Assembly (NCBI GenBank): GCA_947179485.1
Contig: OX359246.1
Location: forward strand, 58,073,632 to 58,137,631
Reading direction: 5' to 3'
Origin: Allacma fusca
Lineage: Eukaryota > Arthropoda > Collembola > Symphypleona > Sminthuridae
DNA length: 64,000 nt
Part shown: positions 13,454-23,367 of the stretch, one piece after another
Layout of the letters: every line of letters begins with the position of its first letter
Position numbering within the stretch: the stretch's first letter is position 1
Notes under the pieces: model-generated
What the model was told of the DNA's origin: nothing
What the model saw: the letters and a program-made list of their open reading frames with translations, nothing else
The model's database searches: none
Program-made: the position numbers and the translations under genes

Positions 13454-16396
13454 ATGGATCCAGAAGACAGTTACTTAGGAGATCTCGCAAACCAAGTTTT
13501 TTCAAATCATTTGGTAAATCTAACGTAAACTATAGATATTTAAGGCCACCCTTATATACATATTTCCGTTTGTATACACTTAAATCAAATTATGTGAAGG
13601 GTGCTGCAAAACCTAAAGAAGGAGCATTGGTGAAAAATATTCAATTGCCCTATTTTGTAAGAAATTGCCATCCAAATCTTTCAAAATTTATTCGAACGTT
13701 GTAGCTCAAAATTTCTGAATGCAGGTCCCGAAAAAATGAAGGATTTCTTTTGAAACGACTGAAATATTGACAGTTTTAAAATTTATACTCAAGTTTTAAT
13801 TACTTTTTCAAAATATTCAAGACTGGGTTGTAGGAATTTGCATTGATTTATAAAAATTTATTCTATTCAAAAGGTCTTCATGTTGAGAATTCTGAGCATG
13901 AGCCGAAAATATAGAGATCAAGGTTGTAGGAATCCATATTCGAGAGCAAATTTAAGTAAGGAGAGTTTTTGATGTTGGCATTTTTTCATGGAAGACCTGT
14001 CGTTCAAAAGAATATTTCTGAACAGTGCTTGTTGTTAAATTCAAATCAAGGTTCCCAAACTATTTTATTACGAACGTCACAGAAGGTCTACGGCAAAATG
14101 ACAAAACCTGAAACTCCCCTTTCTTTATTCTCACAACTTTCCTTTCGAATATTTTTCACCGTTGCTCCTTCCATATGGTCTAGGGTGAGATTAAGGTTTG
14201 CGGCGCCCTCCTTGTATATGTTGAAGTAATAGAGTTTTTACTATTGTATTTTCCAATAAATGCAATATGTAAGTGTGGTTGGAATTCCTTAAAATAATTT
14301 AATATCAAAATTTTGATTGATTTTTTCGTATATTTTAGCTGGTGAAAAAAATATGGAGAAATTTTTCTGCGGAATCCTTAAAAACATTGTCCCTTGTATG
14401 CCAAAGATTTTGCACTATTTCTCGAAAGCAACTCAGAGATCAGAACTTCCTCTCATTGGGCATAAGCATTAGTTTTGACGGCCCTTGCAAGCGTTTAGAA
14501 ACTGCAGAGGAGATAATTCGAAATTCCACTGATAATCCCTACAACAGCATAGCTCTCTTCAAACCCAAGAAACTTCGCTCATTCCAATTGAGTTGCGTGA
14601 ACAATTATTGTAGGAAAGGGAATGTGGAGGAAATGTATCCCAACATATTACAGCTTGTCAAATGGAAAAGTATAAAAATCACAGTCCCTGAAGGTAATCA
14701 AAATTGTCCGTCCCTGAAGCTATTTTGGATGCTGATCTTCCAGAATGCCAACTCAGTCAAAAGACTATGCTTCAGTGGTAATTCTTCCGTAATTCGCAAA
14801 AATCTGGAGGAGTACATTAAAATAAATGGGACAGAGGACAAGCCCTGTTTCCCGGAATTAGAAATCGTCGAGGTTAATTTCAAGTCGTACGATGTGGTTA
14901 AACTATTTCTTCTGTCCTCCCCGAAACTCAGTGTGATTCGTGGCCCTACGATAATTCACGACATCGTGAATTTCTATGGATTGCCTTGTGTTCCTAAAGA
15001 AAAACCCGGACTGTTTACTTATTTCCACGTCTTTGAATCCCAGGAATTAGTGGCACTGGCAGCCTCAGGGGTGAGACTAGAAAAAATAAAATTAATAAAT
15101 GGGTTGACGTCCAGGTTCTGGCCGCAGCAGATCCGACATTTCCAAACGAGTCTAACTCTGCCCCAGCAAATGTTTACAAAAACCCTCACAAAGATTAGTA
15201 CTTGGTGTAGAAATGTGGCTTTCCTTGCAAGTCGGGCTCCGGAACCCTTTTTGAAACTTCAGTCTTTGAGTCTCCGCTCCAGTTCTTATTTCACACATCC
15301 GGACCCACCCCTCATCTCCATCAGTGAATGTGCCTTGAGAGCAATTAATTTCGATCGGATGTTCCCCCGCCTTCGGAAAATGACAATTAAATTTCTAGAG
15401 GGGGATAATGCCTTCCTCTCTCCAAATGTCACTCTGCCTCCGGGCTTGTACAAAAGCAGCTCTGTGACACACCTGAAGATAATTCACAAGCTCTCGGAAG
15501 ACTGTTTGACGGAGATTGCTAGGATTTTTGGAAACGTGGAATTATTAGAAATAATTGACATGGACCATGTCCCCATGGCGTCCCGTCAGGATTTACAGAA
15601 AATATTTAAATTTTGGGGAAGTAGTGGGCATTTCAAGTGCCTCAAAACTTTGAGACTTGTCTGCTCTTTGCCTGCTGTCCGGATTGATGACTACTTGGGA
15701 TACTTAGAGTGTGAGAAGAGGATTGGGGAATTGAATTGTTGCTTGAAATTCACATTTACCTCCAAGCAATTTTCCATATTTAACAAAAGTAATTTTTGAT
15801 CTTTAGCTCCTCTACTAAATGATATTTTGCATTCAATAATTTACGATTGGCTTTGACACTTGTGTTAATTCCAGCATAGTACGATCCGGACACTTCAATT
15901 CTCTTAAATTTTGTGTTTTCTGTAATAAATTACTTCACAGATCATTTGAGAAATATTGAGATTCACATACGGCATGGCAGGACCAGCGATTGGACGCAGG
16001 ATGAAGCCACTCAAATTTTGTCCATTCAAGCTGCGAAGATGATTCGAGCCAAACTTCCGGGATTTGTGGTCACCCTACGGTTTCTGTGCCGGTGTGAGCA
16101 GTGTGAGTAATTTTTAAATTAATTGTGAGGATTTGATTACCCTGTCAAAATTTCTGTGTATATGTATGTACATACATATTATGTTGAATAATGGAATGAA
16201 GTTTGGTGTAGTTATTTGTTAATTAGAATCGATATCTTGACTTGACTCGGCTGCTTTGTAATTTATTCCAGGTCATGAAATAGATGATACGTATTTCAAG
16301 TATTTGAAGCCCTTTACCACAATCACCCGTGTCCTGAATCCTCATGGTTTACTGGAGATTAAAATTGCATTTGATAGGGACACTTCAAAAATTTAA
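13454..16396 (+). CDS. F-box protein with leucine-rich-repeat-like C-terminal region
   Basis: Predicted substrate-recognition subunit of an SCF-type ubiquitin ligase. Exons: 13454-13513, 14339-15788, 15941-16102, 16272-16396. All joins are GT-AG and in phase, giving 598 residues and a TAA at 16394-16396. The F-box spans the first intron: LANQVFSNHL at the end of exon 1 continues into exon 2 with the typical hydrophobic spacing and a SLVCQRF motif near residue 37-43. The large second exon has spaced Leu/Ile/Val blocks (LKTLRLVCSL, LRKMTIKFLEG, LKIIHKLSED) that look like irregular leucine-rich repeats; this part is inference. The exon 2 donor is GTAATT at 15789; reading through instead would stop at once. 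The exact paralog is not identifiable. A diverged fragment of a relative lies at 17470-17562 on the other strand. Confidence 0.75.
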
Positions 16397-17469
16397 GGAT
16401 ACATATTTAAAAAAGGGGAGTGTCCATGATGTTCAAAATACATTTTATTGTTCCAACCAGCCATCAACAAATTCCAATGGGAATTCCTTCTTAGTTTTTA
16501 TTACACTAAAAAAATTATAAAAACTAATAAAAAAGAACTAAATTTATATTAAATAATTAAGGAACACAGAGCGAGACTGGAAAATATTAATATGATGATT
16601 AATTTTTATAATATTTTTGAATTCATATATAGACACATACATACATAGCTCGAAAATTTATTGATACAATAATAAAAAGAACAAAAAAGAAAATTATTCC
16701 ATACAACATTTTGATACATCCAGAGAATCACTTTTAAATAATGTTTTAAGATAAAAATGTTAATTTATTATAAGTTTTGATAATAAAATGATACAAAATC
16801 AGACCAGCAAATGTGTAACCAGTGGGGTATTACTAAACCGAAAACGAAAACCAAATTTTCATTGCCACTAACACTAAGAACAATTTTTAATTTATGGATG
16901 AGTGAACGTGTACACACGGAGTTTTAAATAACGGAGAAATCCGTCCGGTATACATATTTAGGGTGAAAGCAATTGCGTCACTAAACTGTAAATGAGACCG
17001 TTGTTTTCATATGTGAAATGAAATCGATATGCATAATACATATGTCCATAATACTTGTCGGGGACCACTACCACCAAAATGGAACAAGAAGTCCAAACCG
17101 AGTTTTGGCAAGTAATGGGAACCCCGAGACCTTTTCATAAATACATATAGGCTTGTGATAGGCTGTCAATTCGAGAGGGTTATTTATTCCGCAGGATGCC
17201 TTGGCCTTGTCAATAAAATCTCGAGAAAGTTCGATGATAGTTAATTTGGATTATTGTAAAAAATAAATTCCCTCTTGGGAAAATCATCATATGTAATTAT
17301 AGTAAATCTGGTATTCTTTTTCTGAGAACATTTACTATGGAAACACTAAACAGGTCGAGAATGTCCCAACCAGCAATACTACCAAACTCCAAAATTTAAA
17401 ATTCTGGAAAACAGGGTTTGATTTATGTCCCTTTTATTTGAATGTAGTCTTGCACAGTTTTCTTTCATC
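16397..17469. other. Intergenic, nothing recognised
   Basis: AT-rich 3' flank of the F-box gene with several AATAAA-like hexamers in the first 300 bases. No second gene supported. Confidence 0.5.
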
Positions 17470-17562
17470 CTTAATAATTACCATGGAATCATAGTCTTTT
17501 GACCGATTTGACATTCTGGAAGATCAGCATCCAAAATAGTTTCACTGAGGGACAATTTTGAT
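17470..17562 (-). pseudogene. Fragment of an F-box gene relative
   Basis: On the minus strand this short piece reads NQNCPSVKLFWMLIFQN, nearly the same as the stretch coded at 14698-14755 in the intact F-box gene. The nucleotide match extends over roughly 90 bases with scattered changes and a small deletion. It ends where the GGACC repeat block begins, so the insertion probably broke or removed the rest. No other exon of this copy is visible. Confidence 0.7.
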
Positions 17563-17912
17563 TTGCAATGATCCAATAATGTTCCAGTCCGATCCAAAAT
17601 TGTAATGGTCTGGCCCAACACTTTGACCAGACCAGATACAATTGTTCCAGTGTCAGGACCGGACCGGACCCCAGGACCACGGTCCTAAAGTTATTAAAAT
17701 TAAGATATTTTAATACAATACCAATAAATATTTTTGGTAACAAAATAGAAAGTTTACTGCATAAATCTTGATTATTTAATTACAATCAATGGTTTTCTGG
17801 ATCATGGTCCAGACCCTGATCTTTGGTCTGGTCAGGTCCGGTTTTCGGATCAGACTATATAGTTTCAAAAAATCTGGATTAAATTATAGGCCAGAACATT
17901 GACATCACTAGA
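17563..17912. repeat. Degenerate GGACC/GGTCTGG repeat element, probable hAT MITE
   Basis: About 350 bases with clusters of GGTCCGG, GGACCGGACC and TGGTCTGGTC at both sides and an AT-rich centre. The left edge CAATGATCCAATAATGTTC and the complement of the right edge, TAGTGATGTCAATGTTC, are alignable imperfect inverted repeats. The flanks share ATTTTGATT-like bases, but an exact 8-bp duplication cannot be fixed. Confidence 0.5.
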
Positions 17913-19287
17913 ATTTTTGATTTAGCGCATGCTATGAAATGACGGGGAAATTCGTATAAAAATATATAAATACACATTTTTTTATAAGTCAGATGAAAAC
18001 GTTATTCAGAAAACTTCCATAATGTTGATTTTAAACCACTATTAAAAGCTCCACAATATCGAGTTGGTTGTGCTAAAATAGAAAGCATGAAGACGAGAAT
18101 TAAGTTGTATGGACCGACTTTGTAATGCAACAAACCAACTCAAAATTGAGTTGGTTTGGCCTATTAAAACAAGATGACTATGATCTAATCAATACTAAAT
18201 GGTGCTAGATGCGATGGTATGCCAGCCAATCTGTAATAATAAATAGTTATTGATTAAGCTCCTAAAGCAAACCGTTTTGCCAGTAGCTACTTCATAATAG
18301 ATGTAAATGTACGCAGGTTTCCCTCCATCATCACAAATAAAGTAACAGAGTTGGACAGCTTTTCCATTACAAAGTGCTAAATGCAAGTTCTTAACTTATT
18401 GATAGCTTCATTTATGCCTCGTTTAGTTGAACAATACCGATTCGAAAAAGGTTTCAGGAATGTGTGGAACCATCAAAATATTTTTGTGGGTCAATAACAC
18501 AAACCATCAGTTTCACTTGAGACAACTTTCAGAATGTCATCATCCTTCTTGATTTTAATAAACTCCATCAGTTTAACTGTCTCAACTGACTTAAAAGTGT
18601 CTCCTTCAAGTTATTAAATCTTAAACAGTGATCTTTCTCTCCACTTGGCAATCGGTGTATTCGTACGCCCATAAAGTGACAGACAATATTTCCATTTATG
18701 CTCTATATGCATAACTTTCCACTTATGTATGTCACTATTGTATAAGCATCTAGATTATGATGAAAACACGTACATAATATTGTCACTAATCCTATCGAGT
18801 AAGTCACCAATTTAGTAAGCACCTGTACTCTAAATGTCAAGGCAAGCTTGAAGACCTAAAATTTCCAGTCATATGGGAGCAAATTTGAGCTCACAATCAG
18901 ATATATAGGACAGGCACTTCCCTTCAGTTCACTACCGACACCTATGCGGGTAACGGCCAAAACAAGGGGATAGTTGGGTCAAGTAAAATTCAATTTCAGA
19001 TTGGTGAAGTAACCTCCTTAGATCAATTACTTAATATAGGTTGTGACTGCAACAGAAATGAAATTCCGAATGTTTTGAATGAAATTCGTGTTTTTTTTTC
19101 AAATTGAAAAGAGCACATTTTAAGTTTTTACTGGACTCAATGATACATTCGTATGACTAAATGATTCATACAAGTATTACCTTGAGGTTACAGGAACTGG
19201 GAATTCAGCGGAAGCGGAACCGGTTCCATTAAAACAAGAGTGTGTTGTCAATTTTACACGCTTAAGTACAAGCACATATTGGTAAAA
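17913..19287. other. Intergenic, nothing recognised
   Basis: AT-rich sequence with scattered stops in all frames. Two stretches contain short GAGTTGGTT-like repeats (18060-18150), but no gene or element ends could be supported. Confidence 0.5.
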
Positions 19288-19580
19288 TCCTTATTATTAA
19301 AGAACACTTTCTGTCCGTTTATTTAAAGTTCCGCGCGATTTTAATTCAATGGCCTTACAAAACGCCCAAAAAGTGGCATGCCAATCACTCCTTATTATGA
19401 ACGAGCACTACCTGTCTGTTTATTTAAAGCGCTTCTCTTAATATAATCGCGCACGATTTAGGCATACAAGTCTCTACGACAGGGATTGATTCGTAAGGCA
19501 TTTGGCTTTTAATTTCTACAATCACACTACCCTCTTCTAATACTCGTAATTGTCCCTGTGAAGCACAGGGCTTTTTCTAG
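19288..19580 (+). mobile_element. Non-autonomous Helitron (293 bp)
   Basis: Starts with TCCTTATTATTAAAG after an A at 19287. It ends with the perfect hairpin CCCTGTG-AAG-CACAGGG (19554-19570), six bases, then CTAG (19577-19580) followed by a T. A|TC...CTAG|T with a 3' hairpin a few bases from the end is the Helitron signature. The first 190 bases contain two related half-units, each with CCTTATTAT and GTTTATTTAAAG. A partial copy of the 5' part lies at 43707-43889. No coding capacity, so it depends on an autonomous relative. Confidence 0.8.
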
Positions 19581-19707
19581 TTTACAGTTTACATGTAATG
19601 AAACCAGTTAAGTATATTTAACCTTTGCCGCTGCGGAATAAACTTAAGCCTGTACCTGTAGTCCTATAGGCACAAAACATTTCATCTATATACGACGAAA
19701 TATCCCT

Positions 19708-21248
19708 TCAAAGTGACAATAGTAAAAGTAAGTAGTTGCAGAGCTCATTCATTTTTGCATGGATGGTTACGACGGAAATGTATCCAAAAAATGATATCCT
19801 TACTGTAATTGGTTGTAATGCTATCCTCCGTTTGAAGATGTAGATATTTTGTACACGTTCAATCAAATCAAAAAAGAAAGGTTTTTCGGATGATTGAAAT
19901 TTGAGTTTGGACAGGATCTCATTCCCTCTAATTGTTATTATAGACGCAAGTAGGTCTATGATGAAAATTACGCATATCCAGAAAAAGGATGTCACAGGGA
20001 AAGTCAAGTACAAGAATGGGTTCATGGATCCATACAGGGTTAGTGAGACGTATAAAAAAGAACATGGCGCTGCCACCACCATAAAACAATATCCGGGCAT
20101 GAGTATATCCGCCACAAATTCGTTAGCACTGCATGCCAACAGTTCTAACAGGACGTAAATCTTTATGATGAGAAAGTTCCGGCAGTCCGATGTACTATAA
20201 TATGTAGATATGTAGGGAAAATTAAAAATATTCATTTAGAACACTCATTAAACTTTAGTTTTAAAACGATTGAAACACATTTTGTTCTTAAACTACCCAT
20301 CTAAGTTACCTCACAGTTGACATTATGGAGACAATTGGAAACAGAACGATCAAGCCCATGAAGAAATAAATTGCAAATAATAGGCCCACACACAAAAACA
20401 CGTAGGACTCATAAAAAATTGAACAAATGAAAATAAAATTATTTTCTTTCCACTGTTCGGGTAACCAATAGAAAAGGTAGGCGTAATTGTTGTAGTTTAA
20501 GAGATACAAGATCAACGAGGATATGTAAATTCCGATTGCAAGCACGGCGAAGTAGTGAACCGCCAAAATAGTAAGTAGATTCGAGCATCCGTCTTCGACT
20601 TCAAAACCCCAGCCTAAAAAAATAGAGACAAAGTTAACAATTGTTTGCAAACAGCTGCTAAAGATCTCATGTTACGAAGCTATGAAGTATTAGGCATGAA
20701 AATATGTAATCATCGCTTGCGCTTTTCCATGGCATCCGTAAAAGCTTGTTTCAAAATCCTCCCCCGACCCTTTATTCTAGTTTACATGCCATTTTAGAGC
20801 TAATTTTAGATTTTTAAATACCTGCAGTCACGACTTTCAAATCTTCATAATGTTGGAGGAAAACTATAAACTCTTTATGGGCGAAAAACATATTCACGTA
20901 GAGTACGAGAACAAATGAATAGAAAACAAAAAACAGTAGGTGAATAGCTGGGACGCTGCTGGCAGCCCACGATTTCCCAAGGGATATTCTGAAAGTAAAG
21001 GCTAGAAAGGACCACTGAAAAAATACAATGATATTTACGAGATACCAAAATAATTTCTGCCACTTTTTTTTAAATGACCTCAGCCGGAAATTTTTGTAGG
21101 ATTTTAACTCAAACGGAACACACTTCGAAACGGCTCCGATTTCCAACCCGAGAATCATTAAAAAACGAGTTTGCTTTATCAATTGAATTCTAAGCTTTTT
21201 CCAAATTAACTTTGAACCTGGAGCAGAAAAATATTTAAACTTGACCAT
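19708..21248 (-). CDS. Gustatory/odorant-type chemoreceptor-like 7TM protein
   Basis: Predicted ligand-gated cation channel subunit of sensory neurons. Exons: 20822-21248, 20310-20613, 19708-20194. Joins are GT-AG and in phase (1, then 2), giving 405 residues, the usual length of arthropod gustatory receptors. Start: the ATG at 21246-21248 is the first in frame, and a stop lies upstream. Around seven hydrophobic segments are seen, for example VNIIVFFQWSFLAF and FFVFYSFVLVLYV (exon 1), LAVHYFAVLAIGIYISSLI (exon 2) and SFFWICVIFIIDLLAS (exon 3). The C-terminal helix ends NYLLLLLSL, in the place of the conserved last helix of this family. Family identity rests on topology, size and C-terminal pattern, so a different 7TM family is possible. 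No defect seen. Confidence 0.65.
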
Positions 21249-22239
21249 GTTTAAAACCAAAAATATTCTTGCAACCGTTGCATAGAAAACTTTCTTAGTT
21301 TTGACTTTACACAATTAGCTCCACAATATCGACTTGATTGTGTGCTGAACTAACTGGAAAGTGACGCGGATTATTTAATGAAAGATACTTTCAGTGTAAT
21401 CAATATTAAGTTGACCTAGATATTATTCTCTGCTACTAGCAAAATTGTGATTGACAACGCTCCGAAAGCAAGTGGCAACAGCTACTAAATAATACATGCA
21501 GAATCAAATGCCTTTTCCTCCATGCATGCAAAATGTAGTAGTTATATACGTACGTACTTCCTGTAAACTATTTTCTAATCAAGGTCCTAAGCGTACGGAG
21601 TGAATTCTCAACATTGTTTCATTTTTAACGTCCCATTTACTTGAAGAATACTCATTAAAGTGGTAGGAATGCTTGGGCCCATACCGTTAATGATATTCGT
21701 GGATCAATATATATTGCACTATTTATCAGGTTTCCTTTACTTAACTCACGGAATTCCACCCATTCATGCTTTTAATTTTCGGTTAACTCAAACAAGAGTA
21801 TGAAAATCGTCCCGTGTAAGTATCGCTTTAACGGACCATACACACTGTATACCATCAAGTATGCCTATCAGAGCTATGCAGTATTTTAAAATACGTATTT
21901 TCAGACCACAAAGTATTTTGTATTTTGTATTTCAAAATTGGCAAAAGCAGTGGGCAAGTATTTTGTACTTACAATTAGTATTTTAAGAGCCAGTAAGTAA
22001 ATACCAAAAGTATTTGGTATTTATTTACTCTCAATGACATATGAAATGTATTTCAAATAAAGTATTTGGCTGAAAATACTTTTCACCTGTATGATTTCTT
22101 GGATGATTTGACATTGTATGTAGCTTGTATGATGTGCAATATACTTGAGAATTCCATTTTAGCATTGGAATAACAGGTTGGAATTAATCCGTGTACTAGA
22201 TCAAACACGTTCAGGTTCTCGAGATTACATATCGTCACT

Positions 22240-22301
22240 GAAGAGGCAAAATGGTCCACGCGCGCATGCTTTTGCAAAAGCATAAACCATTTTGCCTCTT
22301 C
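22240..22301. repeat. Nested perfect palindromes inside the hAT MITE
   Basis: A 16-base arm (22240-22255, GAAGAGGCAAAATGGT) is perfectly complementary to 22286-22301. Inside the loop is an 18-base perfect palindrome, ATGCTTTTGCAAAAGCAT (22266-22283). Together they would form a strong stem in the MITE centre. Purpose unknown. Confidence 0.8.
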
Positions 22302-22469
22302 ACCAACAATATTTTAAGTACGCCGAAGACCGACTTGATTTAATTTTCAGATACTAACTCCTTTTTATAATAATTATTACGAAAATACATTTAATTGCTA
22401 ATAAATACAAATTTCATATTAATCTACATTATGTACTTCATTAAGAGTCAAAACGACTTAAATTATACT

Positions 22470-23003
22470 ATTAAGGTCAGGAAGAGGTCACTCCATTTGA
22501 GTAACTTTCCAAGCTTGACTAATTATTAATCGTGCTAAAAATGTAAGTAATTGGATGAAAGCAATTAATAAAAGTCTCAAATGTAATCCAGACAATTATT
22601 GAATGAAACAACCCGAAGGCTGATTGTTTATTCAAAATGAAACTGAAAACGAAATGATAATTACTTCAACAATAACTTCAGAAACTTAAAAATAGAACCA
22701 AAGGGGAATCTCAGAGGATTCTAAAAATCAAACAGAAAGGAATAACTCTCAGTCTAAGACTGAAGTTTGCAAATAAGATTTGCACACACTTTAACACTGT
22801 CGTGTGTGATTCATACATCATTACATCATTTCATAAGATGAGACGCGTCCAAAAGTGGAGCGTGAGAAGTCCCTCGTCAGGGATTCTTTACTCTGCTCTA
22901 GACGCAGCTAGAGCTGACCTTTAACACTAATAACAATTTTATTACATGACTAAAATCACTTCTTACAACTACACTTCTTACAACTATGTATGTATACCTT
23001 ACA
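22470..23003 (-). repeat. 3' LTR (534 bp)
   Basis: Same sequence as 30994-31527 over its whole length as far as can be read. On the minus strand it begins TGTAAGG and ends CCTTAAT. Just outside it on the element side is a short purine/GC stretch (minus strand GGACCCCGGGA) that may be the polypurine tract. Confidence 0.93.
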
Positions 23004-23367
23004 TCCCGGGGTCCGGGAAAAACATTTTGTCCTCAAAATGTGAACAATTTTATAATGAATAAAATATAAATGACCAAAATTATGTCAAAAATTATTCCAT
23101 GATAAGTACTGGTAAGTACAATCCTGAAAATGATAGAGTAGATAGTCACAGCAAGAGAAAAGAGAGACAAAAGATTGGTTTTGTATTTTTCATCTATACT
23201 TACACTTGACAATTTACAAGGAAGGCATTATCAAGTTTGCTTCACTATGGGAAGCCACTTAAAACTATGACAATTTGAATAATTTCATAATTCTAAGCAC
23301 TAAATGCACTGACTAAAATATTTTTAACACCACACTTTTATATACACAAGCACTTTATTGATGAAAG

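Noticed and set aside
13969..14229. Open frame inside the first intron of the F-box gene
   Set aside because: The splice join of exons 1 and 2 restores an F-box, so this is intronic.
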